Positions 12,301 to 29,170 of a stretch of 60,938 nt of DNA are shown one piece after another. A model generated the notes under the pieces. The model searched no databases, was not told where the DNA came from, and saw nothing but the letters and a program-made list of their open reading frames with translations. This DNA is from Dissophora ornata (Eukaryota; Mortierellomycota; Mortierellomycetes; Mortierellales; Mortierellaceae), in NCBI GenBank assembly GCA_025201705.1, contig MU616622.1, positions 1-60,938 of the forward strand. The letters are read 5' to 3'. The first letter of the stretch is position 1; each line of letters opens with the position of its first letter. The position numbers and the translations under genes are program-made.

Positions 12301-14491
12301 ATGGGTCACCCTGTGACAGTGATTGCGACCACCGGTGATATCGACAAGGTGCCGACATCAGTGTTGGGGTGTTTCTTGCACGAGATTGGATTTGATGCTC
12401 CCAATGAAGCGCAGCGTCTTGCCATCCTGAAGAACTTGACCGTGATAACCCCACTGGGACCAGATGTCTCTTTGAACTCGCTGGCAACTCAGACAGCAGC
12501 CCTTGTGGCCAAGGATCTGGTTGATCTGACAGGTCGTGCTGGTTTGGTCGCTATCGACCGCGTTGAAAAGTCTATGTAGGTTATATACGAGATGTCAACG
12601 CTTCTAATCACCAGTATTAGAAAATCGCATGCGACTAATATTGGCTCTTTATTCTTTTTTCCCCCGACACAGTGAGGAGTGGAACAAGGGCAGCGTCTCG
12701 GCTCAAAGCCTCGTCCATGCTGGCGTGACAGTGACTGCCGCGGACTTTGATACCGCCCTCAACAAGGCCCGTGCCTCCTACTCTGACTCCATCGGCGCCC
12801 CCAAGATTCCCAATGTTACTTGGGACGATGTCGGAGGTTTGGCGTCTGTCAAAAACGATATCCTCGATACCATCCAATTGCCCCTCGAGCACCCAGAACT
12901 CTTTGCTAGTGGACTGAAGAAGCGTTCCGGAATCTTGCTCTACGGCCCCCCAGGAACTGGAAAAACCCTCCTGGCCAAGGCTGTGGCGACATCCTGCTCA
13001 CTCAACTTCTTTTCAGTCAAGGGACCTGAGCTTTTGAACATGTATATCGGAGAGTCTGAAGCCAATGTACGCAGAGTCTTCCAGCGAGCTCGTGATGCCA
13101 AACCCTGCGTCATCTTTTTCGACGAGTTGGATTCAGTGGCGCCGAAACGTGGAGAGAAGGGCGACTCTGGTGGAGTGATGGACCGTATTGTATCGCAGCT
13201 GTTGGCAGAGTTGGATGGCATGAATGGCGGTGAAGGGTCTGGAGATGTGTTTGTGATTGGAGCTACGAATCGGCCAGATCTGTTAGATCCCGCGTTGTTG
13301 CGTCCGGGACGGTTTGATAAGCTGCTATACTTGAGCGTTAGTACAAAGCACGAAGAGCAACTGCGTATCATCCAGGCCTTGACCCGCAAGTATGTGTCAC
13401 GACAATGTTGATATTCTCTTTTCTTGTCGATGTAGATGTAGCAGCATCTTGAGTAACAAGTCCACTAATTCCACTAATTCCTACATCATCTTTCTTTGTT
13501 TGTTTAGGTTCCGTCTGCATCCTTCGTTGGACCTAGCAAATGTGGCTGAAAAGTGTCCTTTCAACTACACCGGTGCTGATTTCTATGCTTTGTGCTCTGA
13601 CGCCATGCTCAAGGCTATGTCCCGCACCGCTGATGGCATCGAGTCGCGTGTTGGTATGTTTGAAGTTCTTTTTCTCCCATGTCTATCTATCCCGTTTTCA
13701 GTGCAGCAAACTTATTATATCTACTGCTTTGTTTCGACCCCCATCGTACAGTGACTATCAACAACGACGAGAGTTCAACCCTGCCTCGCCCGATCACCTC
13801 CCAATACTACCTCGATCACCTTGCTCAACCCGACGAGATCCTCGTCCAAGTGACCGAGCAAGACTTTGACCAAGCCCTCGCGGAACTCGTCCCTTCGGTT
13901 TCAGCTCAGGAGCTTGAACACTACCGCCAAGTCCAAAAGATGTTCAATAGCGACGATTTTGCAAAGGACATGGAGGCGGCAGCTGCAGCTGAGGAGGAGC
14001 GATTGAAGAAGAAACAGAATGCAGAGATGGCGATGCTAGCGAAGCAGTTGCAGGAGGCTGAACGCGAGGGGGATTTGGAGGAGGTGTTACAAAAGGCCCA
14101 GGAGGCCCAGAGGCAGTTGTCGGCTGAGAATGGCGAGGACACGTATGACCTACACGAGTCATGGCATGTGGAACCTCCTGTGTCATCGTCCAAGGGCAAG
14201 GGCAAAGGACGTTCCTCGGATTATAGCCATGTAGAAGAGCATGTCGTCCAGCAACACGAGCAACACTTACACGAGCGCCAGCAGCAGGCGGTGATCGATC
14301 CCCATCACCCTCACGACGGCACAGCGAATGATGGCGCCAGTGGGCTAGAGGAGCCTTTGATGGTGAGCGAGCAAGATCAAGAAGTCATTGAGGCTGTGAT
14401 CAACCACCAAGGTAGCGGGGGATCAACCAAGGGAGGCAAGCCTTCAGGTGGCGGAAGCAAGAGCAAAGGAAAAGGAAAAGGCAAAAAGTAA
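9374..14491 (+). CDS. PEX6: Peroxisomal biogenesis AAA+ ATPase PEX6
   Basis: Ten exons: 9374-9575, 9816-9958, 10050-10218, 10296-11023, 11122-11695, 11789-12151, 12239-12575, 12673-13389, 13508-13653 and 13752-14491. They total 4119 nt and encode 1372 residues. The D1 ATPase domain is degenerate (GARGIGKKT near residue 651; CILLLRHID in place of a Walker B). D2 is intact: GPPGTGKTL near residue 930, [10 protein letters not shown], and an arginine-finger region [36 protein letters not shown] is typical of PEX6. Family role: with PEX1 it forms the hexamer that extracts ubiquitinated PEX5 from the peroxisomal membrane. An acidic linker ([12 protein letters not shown]) lies about residues 300-320. 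The C-terminus is an unusual Gly/Lys tail ([10 protein letters not shown]). A plus-strand AATAAA occurs near 14555. Confidence 0.97.
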
Positions 14492-14576
14492 AGGGTGAAC
14501 CAATGTTTAGAATGGATGTACAACAGTAATATTGCCCCTTCTGTTTATTTTCGAGAATAAAAAAAAAATGAAAGAT

Positions 14577-19660
<5,084 letters not shown>

Positions 19661-20246
19661 GGTTCAAAAATTTCTGGGTCAAGACGTAGAAAAGAGAGAG
19701 AATCGAATTTCGAAAGGTGAATGAGAGAATCATCTCATCACCTTTGCTCTTTTTTATGGAGAATTCTACTAGGCCCGCAGGAAACCAGTAATGATGATAA
19801 AAAATGCAGTCAGGATTGACAGACTTGCAATTGGTATTTTCCGCAGGATGTATCGAGGTTGACAGCAATTCGATTTATGGGGAAAAAAAGGAGCATCGCC
19901 CATTGCTGAAATCCAAATACTCCAATACTCCAAACCTTAACCAGAAGACGGCGTATCCTTATTTTTTTTTTTTTTAGTCACGCATGTTTAGAGTACACGG
20001 AATAAGGGAGCTCATTGAATCGATACGAGGGGGCTACGGACTAGAACAGAGCGGGTCCCTGTACTGGCTGAGCAACGACACGTAATGTAGCTTTGGTGGA
20101 CCTTATTCCATAACACGCAGCGGGTTTCTTGCACATGGACAGTCCAGCACAAAGAGATAACGATATTGATGATATATACGTTGTATTACGGGTAGAAAGA
20201 GTGTAGACTACATATTAATGCAAAAAAGGAGCTGACAAGGCAAGCT
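19661..20246. other. Intergenic region between the ABCC gene and HAT1
   Basis: This is the promoter side of the ABCC gene and the 3' flank of HAT1 (both minus strand). It contains a T-rich run near 19960-19975. No open frame with gene-like features or RNA gene was recognised. Confidence 0.5.
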
Positions 20247-22030
20247 TTACAAGAGAGCAAGGATGCGATGGTAATCCTCTTCAACGCTCAAGAATGTCTC
20301 ATGCAGCTTTTCAACTCTCTCTTCCCTGTCGAGCGTCGCCAAAGCCTCGGCGTTGTGTTTGTAAAGTCGCCCCTTAACTTGGAGTCGGAAGGTCTTATAC
20401 TGGGCTTTGTTACGCTTATCCAAATTCCTGAGCAACGCCAACTCAAAGCAGCGTGCGGCTTGCCTCTACATAAATCCAAATTACGCACACATGCATAAGA
20501 GTCAGTAAGAGAGACAACAATTAGGTTAGAGTAATTCGATATGATTGAAGAGCAGCTGCGAACCTTTGTTAGCTTGTAGGCCTTGGCAACTTCCTCTATC
20601 CTGGCAGCCTTGATTGGTGCCTGCAGATCCTTGAAGACTCCTTTGGCAGTCAGGTGCTTCATATCGTTCTTATCCCTGAGATCACTGAAGTCATCGTTTG
20701 GATCCTCGACTATTGTTGCCATCAAGGGCGTCAAATGTGAGTGTTCGAGAGCTTCGTCCTTTTGTTCAATATGGATTTCTTTGGACAAAGATCGCTACCT
20801 GTCATTTCCCTGACCTCCTTGCGACTGCAGAAATCATTGTAGAGCGACTGATAGAGTCTGCTTCCATGTCCTTGCTGTTGATATGGTGGCAAAATTAAGA
20901 ATTGGCTGCGAGAGCAAAAAAAGAGTCGCTGTTAGACACCCTGATACGGAACAAAGATCCACCAAGAACAGAAGGAAAAAACGCGCTTTCCAAATACCTG
21001 ATCCTCATGCGAATTTGATCCGGATAGTAGAAATACGGGTACATGGTGCAGTAGCCTACAAAGTTGTATGTCTCCTGTCCATTCTCTGAGACCCGCTCAA
21101 ACAAAAGTCGAATCTCCCATTTTTCATCCGTGTCCTCAATGAACGATGCGCCTTCGATAAAGAAAACCGCGAAGCACTGAAGCCTCCTGTGATATTCAAG
21201 GAATCTGGGTGTGTCGAACTTGGCCTGGTAAAATTCAAAGACGCTGTTCTCGGTTCCTTCGGCGTTGACTCGGTACTCTGCAACTTTTGTACCCATGGGT
21301 CTAAACTCTGTATAGTCCCGCTGAGCAATCTGGATAAATCGATCATGGTTGTCGATAATGTCTTGTTTTGCACAAAACGGAGAAAGAACAAGCATATATG
21401 GTGGTTAGATTATCGACGACCTCCGATAGGTCCCACCTACGCAATCTACCGCGACAGTTTCTAGACTTCTTATTACCACTGGGAAGAAAATCCTTCATGG
21501 TCGTATATATCTTGTCAGCGGTTGGCTTTTTCTCCTTGTATCCCATACTGAAACACGAAGCCAGCGACCCTGAAGCAAACTCCAGCTGTATCGATGAGAA
21601 GAGTAATTACGTGTCCGAGTTAGATGCCGAGGTTTCATAAGCTTGCAGATGCAGCAGCTCTGCGCCAGCAGCATAGACTACTGAGTGCATAGACTGCTGA
21701 GCGCATATCTTACGTTGACAACAAGATCCTTGTATCCGAAAATTTGCTCCTGTTCGCCAAACATTGAGTATGTGAAAACTGGATTGAATTCAATGATATC
21801 CTGATCCTCTTCATCATCGCCACTGCCGGGCGCTGCTTTGACTATTGCAAGAACAGGGATTAACTGCATTGGTTAATCCTTGACTGAACTCTGAGGCTGT
21901 TTCTGAAGTGTCTGCTCTCATTCCTTGGGGATTGATGTGAGATGCAGACGATTGGCTGTAAGGCGGTCTTACCGAGGCGGATGTTGACTGCCTCTGATGA
22001 GTTTGTGACCCATTGCTTGAGCGAGTTCAT
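20247..22030 (-). CDS. HAT1: Histone acetyltransferase type B catalytic subunit HAT1
   Basis: Seven exons: 22030-21973, 21841-21714, 21585-21477, 21361-20998, 20905-20799, 20709-20564 and 20465-20247. They encode 376 residues, matching the usual HAT1 size. Diagnostic segments: FNPVFTYSMFGEQEQIFGYKD (HAT1 N-terminal domain), FIEGASFIEDTDEKWEIRLL, YNFVGYCTMYPYFYYPDQIRMR, the acetyl-CoA loop PPYQQQGHG (about residues 229-237), and VEDPNDDFSDLRD. The Glu of the last motif (E257) aligns with the general base known from yeast HAT1. Family role: acetylates newly made histone H4 at K5/K12 before chromatin deposition, with an RbAp46/Hat2 partner. The start at MNSLKQWVTNSSEAVN is the only Met that splices in frame to exon 2. 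Confidence 0.97.
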
Positions 22031-22697
22031 GGCGCTAGAATTGAGTCTTTATTGCTGAGTGTGCGGAGGAGGTGAGGGACTGGAAAGGCTGGTTTATTTG
22101 AAACAAAAAGCGCGTTCCTGACTGTGGTACTGTGGCTTGTTTGTTGACCACAGCATAAATGAAATACGCGAAACGCGTACAGAAGCCGTCGACCATGGCC
22201 AGAACATGTCAGAACGGCCTAACCAACTCGTGCCTCGATCTCCCTAAGCGCGGCCAGACGCGTCTAATAGCTGTTTACCAGCCGTCCTGCCATCGATATG
22301 CTCTGTTGCTTACGCAATGTTCTGCCCTATGTCATATACCTATCGGCCCAATCGACTTTCAAAAAGAGAACGTGTTGTGTACACTTGCATGACAGGGAGA
22401 TTTAACGATGGAAAGGCGAGAAAATCGCGGATGGTATTAGTTTGTTCCTGCGACCGACTGACAGGACCCCGCCCTCCAACCAAGAATTGATCTTATTTTT
22501 ATCGTCAACAACACGCGGGCTCTGAGCCAGCAATTGAGCTGGGAAACACCATAATGACCTCCTTTGTAGGGCAATACAAAGTGTTTACCGAGGTTCACCC
22601 CACTATATATACAGCATCATCCCGCCATTTTTTCTTTCTGTTCTCTTTCATCTCTTTTACACCCACCCTTCAACCTTACAAACACTACACTCTCAAC
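22031..22697. promoter_or_regulatory. Divergent intergenic region HAT1 / cystatin-like gene
   Basis: A 667-bp interval between opposing start codons. A TATA-like element (ctatatatac, 22603-22612) lies about 90 bp before the cystatin-like ATG and is followed by a CT-rich stretch. No gene was found between. Confidence 0.55.
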
Positions 22698-23455
22698 ATG
22701 TCTGACGCCACCCACAACTCTATGAACGACCCTCGTCCCGCCGATGAGGAGTGCATTGAGAGTAAGCTTGGCGCTCCGTTCTTCGTTACTTCATTGCCAT
22801 GAAAATTTCTCACACGCTTAAGTCCTCGCACCCATAGTTTTCGAAACTGTCAAGGACGATGTACTAAAGGAGATTCATCGCATCAACCGCGAGGACGACC
22901 GCCACGGTCTCCACGAGATGGACAAGCGTAAGAAACCCAAACGGTGTCAACCTAGAGTGGCCACATCTTAATGCGGCATGCGCGGAATTCTCACTTGTTT
23001 TACATCTGCTTCATCTTTGTATTGTAGTCAAGCACATCTCCGAGTATTCTCCCATTCTATTTGCCACCGAGGACGTCGCTTTTGGCCGGTAATAATCAAG
23101 TGAATCTGTATCGTAGCCTGGCAACTGCAGATTGTGAAAAGTACCCTAACTGTCTTATGGCATAATCTGGCGGTGCTTTTAGTAACTACTTTGCCAAGAT
23201 CCACCTCGGAGACGAGAAGTACATCCATGCTCGGTAAGTGATACCATCTCTATGCTCAAAGAAAGAGCATATTGGGATAGACCCATCTCTAGACTTTTTT
23301 TTTCTTCTCACATCGATGGCTCCATTCATTCCTTGACTTGGAAACATAGTGCCCACAAGGGAAACAATGGCCAGGTCGATTTTTACTCGCTTTTGACCAC
23401 TCCAGAGTGCGCTGTCTGGGAGAAGGATACTCCTCTTGAGTATTTCATCGATTAA
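22698..23455 (+). CDS. Stefin-like cystatin (putative cysteine-protease inhibitor)
   Basis: Five small exons, 22698-22761, 22838-22927, 23028-23088, 23183-23233 and 23350-23455, join in frame to 123 residues. No signal peptide is visible, as in intracellular stefins. The core NYFAKIHLGDEKYIHAR matches the stefin strand pair NYF.KVH.GDE..VH.R. The protein ends TPLEYFID, comparable to the stefin C-terminus. The usual QVVAG papain-binding loop is not conserved: the equivalent position reads ATEDVAFG just before RNYF. Compared with a ~98-residue stefin there is an extra ~25-residue N-terminal part (PRPADEECIE...). Family role if conserved: inhibition of papain-like proteases in the cytosol. The missing loop residues make activity uncertain. 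AATAAA occurs at about 23561. Confidence 0.7.
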
Positions 23456-24438
23456 GCGATTCCATGCTGCTGGCACACTGTCGTGACGGTATATTCGCCA
23501 CCAACTAGCGCGAGCATGAAGGTGCACGTTACCAGTACATGTATATACTTTGTTTATTATGAAATAAAAGCACAATCGACAATTGGCTGTTGGCCTTTAG
23601 AAAGACACATCCTTTTTTAAATTCAGGAATGATGTTTATGAAGGTTAGTGTCAAAGGATTTTTATTTTAGGAGTCTGAAAAGACATTTTCGGTGAAGCTT
23701 GAGTGGCCGAGCCAGACCCACAAGGTCTCGCGCTTGTGCTCCTTTTACTGAGCGGATGTCGTGAGGAATTTCCCAGGAACAAATTCGCGACACGCCAGCA
23801 CTTTGTCCATCAGGAAGAAACGCCTGATCGCTGTCTGTTCGCTTTGTCCCTACTCTGCTTTGTCTCCTGCTCGCCAGTCTGTTCAATGGCCTTGTCCCCA
23901 CTTTGTCTCCACTCTCTGGAATAAATCAAATACGCGTCTAATCCGCTGCCCGATCGTAGATCGAGTAAGCGAAAAGGTCTAAACAACCCGAACAATAAGT
24001 ACGATTCCTCTGAAAACCCTGAATGTATGCACAAAATGCGGAACTGTGGAGAGCCGCCCCAGGAAATATTAGAGACCAGGACTATTCTATACTGCTCTGC
24101 CATGCTTCGTTGTCAAAAGTGTCTTCCTCTCTCGTTCATTCAGAAAGCCTGTGGTCAAAAACAGTGTTGCAACGCCAGTTCCCCTGTTTGCCGCGTTGGA
24201 GATGTACAGTTTAAATGTAATTTGAAAGCGCGGAGATCTGGCGTCACAATTTGATCGAATAGTTTGTCAGCAAAAAATAGTCATGGTGACAGAGAGAGCG
24301 TGGCGCCAACTGGGCAGATAGGTATAGTAATGTAGAAGGCGAGGAAGAAAGTGCGTGGAGAGAGAGCATGTGCATGAATCAGGTAAAGAAAGAGGCAGAA
24401 ATAAATAAATACATCGTTTTTTTTTTGCTGAATGACAA
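23456..24438. other. Intergenic region, nothing recognised
   Basis: About 980 bp between the cystatin-like stop and the NUDT12 start. Short open frames only. A tRNA-like look at about 23703-23750 was checked and not supported. The last 180 bp are the NUDT12 promoter or leader and contain a T run (about 24418-24427). Confidence 0.5.
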
Positions 24439-26722
24439 ATGTCAATGTTGACGCAGATTCGCTCTAGAACTGCATTCATTCTTAAACAGCAGCAGCATCT
24501 TCCTCACCCCCCATTCTCTTGTGCACCCTCTTCTAATTCTACCCTCAACTCCCGCACTCTTTGCTCCCTCCTTACTCCATCTGGACCAAGACCACTGCCA
24601 CTGTCTTCTCGCAGACTTGCCCTGCTACCGAACACGAAGCACGCTCCTTTCACCCGTTTCATTTTTATTAATAAGCATCCGCAACCACTTGCCGCTGAAA
24701 TCAGCCGATACTCCACAGCAGGCCCCGTCAATCAATACATCATGTCTAAGCAAGCCTCAGTCGACGTCTTTGAAGCCGCAGCTGCCGGCGACCTCGAGAT
24801 GATCAAGTCCCTTGGACGCATCCACCTCGAAGCTAAGAACGATCGTGGCTGGACTCCGGTACGTTTGTTTCTAATATGATTTCTGCCTTCAACTGCATCC
24901 ATTCGGCCCCAATTGCTCCCTAAACAAGAATCCGCTGTTTGGCCGAGGCAAACGCTGTGGGGTGCGCACGCCACTTTGCAGTCTGGATAACATTCAGCCG
25001 ACCGGAGATTCATGTCCGATTTTGAGTTTTGACTGATCGAAGGGCAGAAATGTTTTTTAACGGAATGACCGCACTGTGCATTTCCCATATTTAGCTGATG
25101 TTCGCGGCACGCTATGGTCACGCCGCCGTTGTCGAATACCTCCTGGCCAACGCCAAGGTCGATCACGCCGTTGAGAACAAGGACGGCAAGACTGCTGCAG
25201 AGTTGGCCGAGTTCTGGGGCTCGACAGAGGCCGTTGCCGTCTTTGATCGTTTGGCACCCAACAAGAAAAAAGTCCAGCACAGCATCGGATCGCCTTTTGC
25301 ACCATCCGTTGACCCTATGGCGGCCGGAGCCGGTATTATTACTGCGGGCGGTAATGGGCAAAAATCGGGGATTGCAGATTGGTGGAAGGCACGCACCGTG
25401 CAGAAGGCCAAGCCTTTGCATTTTACAGGAGCCACTCATAACAGGTATACGAAAACAAATAACTGTTGCCCAGATAACCGGATCGCTTGAAGAGTGAGCC
25501 ACGCCTAACTGCTTTATTCGTTCGGTGTGATAGATTGAGCTTCTTGAGGACAGATAAAGAGTATCTCCAGGAATCTGTGAAGGCATCCTCGACTAGATTC
25601 TTGATCCTCGCCGACCACGGACTCATGTTCAAGTCCACAACCAAGGATCTGGCTTTCGCGAGCTATGAAGACATCAAAGGCCTGATCGGCAATGACCCTT
25701 TGGACAACCTGCCTGAGGGATTGGCTCTCGTGTTTTTGGGAGCCGACGAAACCGGATCCGAGCAACCACAGCAGGAGGGCGAGGTTCTGGTCCGAGGGCG
25801 CCGTGGTATTGGATATTGGGCGTTGGACATGTCAGCCGGTGGACCTACGTCTACTCAGGAGCTCAAGGACGCTGTCAAGTCGTTCACGGATTCGTTCAAA
25901 GAGAAGCATGGCCACTACATGGCCGAGATGCGTCCTGCTGCTTTTGGGCTGTCTTTCCAAGAGAGTGGGCTGGTTGCGCAGGCAAGGTCAGTTGTGGACT
26001 GGAACAAGAGAAATAAGTTTTGCGCGGGATGTGGACGAAAAAACATTTCCTTTGATGGTGGTCATAAAAGGACCTGTCCTTCTACTGTTACGAAAGGCGG
26101 AGAGGAAATACGATCGGATTGTTTGGCGCACAAAGGAGTCCAGAACTTTACTTACCCACGCACTGGTAAGAACCTTTTGATGCGATTGCAGAGCGGCAGA
26201 ATGTAACGCGTCTCAGACCCTCTTATGCTAATAATCTACCATTTCCTAGACCCCGTCGTAATTGTCTGTGTCATTTCTCCCGATGGCGAGCGCGTGCTGC
26301 TTGGTCGTCAGGCAGTATGGCCAAAAGGCATGTACTCATGTTTGGCTGGCTTCGTCGAACCAGGAGAGTCTGTCGAGGAGGCTGCCAGGCGTGAGGTCAA
26401 AGAGGAGTCAGGCATCCGTCTCGGCCATGTCATGTACCACTCGTCGCAGCCGTGGCCTTTCCCCAACTCGCTTATGATGGGCTGTCATGCTGAGGCGTTG
26501 AACGAAGACCCTAATGTGACCATGGAGGACAAGGAGCTCGAGGACGCCAAATGGTTCACAAGATCACAGATCCTGGATGCCATCAAGGTCTCAAAGGTCG
26601 CTGTGTGGGGTAAACCTTCGGAGGATAACTCACTCAGATTGCCCCCTGCCACTGCTATCGCGCACCATATTTTGAAGGCTTGGGCCACGCAGGAAGGAGA
26701 TATCCCCCTTTCTAAAATGTAG
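24439..26722 (+). CDS. NUDT12: Ankyrin-Nudix NADH pyrophosphatase (NUDT12 type)
   Basis: Exons 24439-24858, 25095-25444, 25534-26165 and 26250-26722 encode 624 residues. An Arg/Ser-rich N-terminus ending near RYSTAG (about residues 90-95) looks like a mitochondrial presequence. An internal Met (M102, 24742) begins the conserved protein MSKQASVDVFEAA. Then come ankyrin repeats (EAKNDRGWTPLMFAARYGHAAVVEYLL) and a zinc ribbon, CAGC...C...C near residue 420. The Nudix box GFVEPGESVEEAARREVKEE (about 501-523) matches GX5EX7REUXEEXGU. SQPWPFPNSLMMG is the NADH-pyrophosphatase specificity motif. The last three residues, SKM, form a plausible PTS1. Family role: hydrolysis of NAD(P)H to NMNH and AMP, and decapping of NAD-capped RNA; animal NUDT12 is peroxisomal or cytosolic. 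Confidence 0.95.
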
Positions 26723-26958
26723 ATAAAGAGATAAAGAGCTTTAGATTAAAGGACATTCTGTCAGTATATTTACGTGGTTGCGTGCTAGGCTTCAAGAACC
26801 CACACAGGTCAGAAATATGAGACATACGCTCGATCCCTCGACCTTTTTTTTTAGACCTGATTTCGCGGCGCACGTGATTTTTATGAGTAAAAATACAGCT
26901 TCAGATGCATGCCACACTGGATCATCTTTCAACAGCAAGGAAACAGCAGTGTTTCATC

Positions 26959-28022
26959 ATGCCGGACGAGGAAATGTCGACCACAAACAACTGGGATGAG
27001 ACCATGGAGATGGCATTGTTCTATGCGGCCATCAAATTTAAACCCGTCGGTACGACCCTCTCGATCCACTCGTAAACCAAATCACTGTACACGGATTTAC
27101 AGGACGAAGCAAAGCACGTTGCTCAAACTGTACTTTCCTCGTTTTTTTTAATGACGCTCCTATTAGGGATGCACAAGCATTTTCGGATGATCAACCTCCA
27201 CAGACACTTCAACAAACATTCGCATACACCCTGCACGATAGCAGAGCTTTGGGAGAAACTGGGTACCATGTATGATCTACAGACGCTGGACGAACGAGTA
27301 AGTCATTGGCGCACCATTGGATACAACGATCCAGAAATAGGCGGGATCCTTAAACACCAGCACCAGCACTATCGCTAACCGTAACTCTTATTTCAATCTA
27401 CGGTCAATGTTTGTGTCAAATCTAGGAGGACTCTGCGATGTTTGTAGATGAGGATGACGAGGATGATGACGGTGAAGAGGAACGGGATATTAGTTTTAAG
27501 AACAGCGAAGAATTTGTTTTGCCTCTACACGAATTCGACCATCTCGTCCCAGATGTTGCCAGAGAACCTTCTAGGAACCCTTCACCATCGCCCATAAGGA
27601 GTACGAGGGCGCATCGTGAAGGATCTCAGACGTCATCCATTGCAGATTCAAGTCGCGCGTCCTCACCCGAAGAAGATGATGGTATGCCCTCACGAGGCCA
27701 ACTACCTTTATGTTTGGACATTGCGGCTTAGAGAGTAATTCTAACATTCGTTTGATTTGCCTCATATTTGATACGCGTTCGGAAAAAAAAAGCTGCGCCA
27801 AGGAAGAGGCGTACATCACGGGCGACCAAAAAATCAGACGTAAACGAGACCCCTAGTCCAAGGACGTCGTCCGCGACTGCTTCATCAACCAGACGCGCGA
27901 CGCGTGCGAAGGCGGAGCCTGTCCCTGTCACTCGCGGTCGTAAAACTGGCAAGAAGGTAGGCAAACAAAAACCAAATAGGCAAGCAGAGGAACAAAAAAT
28001 GATGGCAAGCTTTAACATTTAA
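26959..28022 (+). CDS. EAF7: NuA4 histone acetyltransferase subunit EAF7/MRGBP
   Basis: Exons 26959-27049, 27167-27297, 27426-27681 and 27793-28022 give 235 residues. The N-terminal CT20/EAF7 domain is visible: MEMALFYAAIKFKPVGMHKH, then FRMINLHRHF and ELWEKLGTMYDLQTLDE. It is followed by an acidic region (EDEDDEDDDGEEE) and a basic, Ser/Thr-rich tail (KKSDVNETPSPRTSS...RGRKTGKKVGKQK). Family role: non-catalytic subunit of the NuA4/TIP60 acetyltransferase, in the nucleus. The gene follows NUDT12 in tandem with only 236 bp between coding regions. The last acceptor is purine-rich (aaaaaaaaag at 27783-27792), so the exact exon-4 boundary is the least certain. Confidence 0.85.
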
Positions 28023-28532
28023 CCCAAAAAAAACTGTTATTTTGCTATAACGTTGATAGTGAATCGAGTTCGACAAACGCTGACAAAATGGGACAACTGG
28101 GAATGGCGAGTTTTGCATCTCATGGTAGCCCCTCCGATATATACAGCATCATCGCCTTGGCGATCTCCTAACACGTTACTTTAGTAATAAACTGTACCAT
28201 AGCAAGACCCTTGGTTGTCGTCGCTCGCTTTCCTTGGAAGCGAACAGATTGAAATTGCCAGCACATTCTATCGTGAATGAATGGTATCAAACGCGTTCAC
28301 TCAGTAGTATCACGCGTGTGCCTAACATGCGTGCCTTGCATCATACTCGAACTCGAACAGACGCCATTCTCTGCACTCGGTAGGCAACGTCTCTTTAGGC
28401 GCCAGCTCTATATTGTATTACGTCTCTTAATGAACTCCATGCTACCATGCTATAACTACTCTCAGAGTGCTGGCACCACGCAGTATTCATACCAGTAATA
28501 CCGCGCCTATCGCTATACCTATGGAAACCCCG
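28023..28532. other. Intergenic region before the LPMO-like array
   Basis: 3' flank of EAF7; no gene seen. Contains a 17-nt copy (28137-28153) of the TATA-region sequence at 22605-22621. Confidence 0.5.
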
Positions 28533-29041
28533 AGCCTTGATGCAGAAAACTTGTAGGGAATTCCAGAGACGACTGCCGGAAAAGAAAGGAAGGGAAGGAG
28601 GGAGTGAAAGAGATTGAGATGATGAGAAATGACATTGTCAAGGCATCAGCATGAATCCCACCTTTCACTACAGTGCCATAGTGTAAAATGGGCATGCGGG
28701 GAACTCTTGCGAAGTGCGTTTTCATTGTGCCGCGTGCTGAAGGGAATACACGCCTTTTTCACTCTCGAAAACGCATAGGAACACCGTGGCACAAGAGAGA
28801 AGACACGCATTCTGTTTAGTTGTTTTTTGCGCCCTCATTCACGAGCTCTACGCGCGAACATGCACGACGTAATAAAACGCCGATTTTACTTTTGAAGAGA
28901 TGACAAAGACATGGGACACATAAGGGTGTATCACCGAAAAAAAAGGGTAGTCAACGAATCGGTCGCAATATGGCACGAGTTATATTTTCGAACATAACAT
29001 AAAAAAGTCGAACATACAGGATGTTATATCACGGTAAATAA

Positions 29042-29076
29042 TAACGAAAACTAGATGCGCTTTCTAGCTTTCGTTA
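29042..29076. repeat. Palindrome downstream of LPMO-like copy A
   Basis: Arms taacgaaaactaga / tctagctttcgtta, with one mismatch, around a short loop. It lies about 95 bp past the stop codon of copy A. The outer arms seen in units 2, 3 and 5 are lost here. Confidence 0.8.
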
Positions 29077-29170
29077 TTTTTTTTATTTTCGAGGCATTGA
29101 GAAGGAATGACAAGAACGTGAATGGAATAACTTTCTTTTAACTTTTGTCAAAAAAGTGGAAAGATATTCC

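Noticed and set aside
23703..23760. tRNA-like string (gtggccgagcc...)
   Set aside because: No acceptor stem or anticodon arm can be paired around it.
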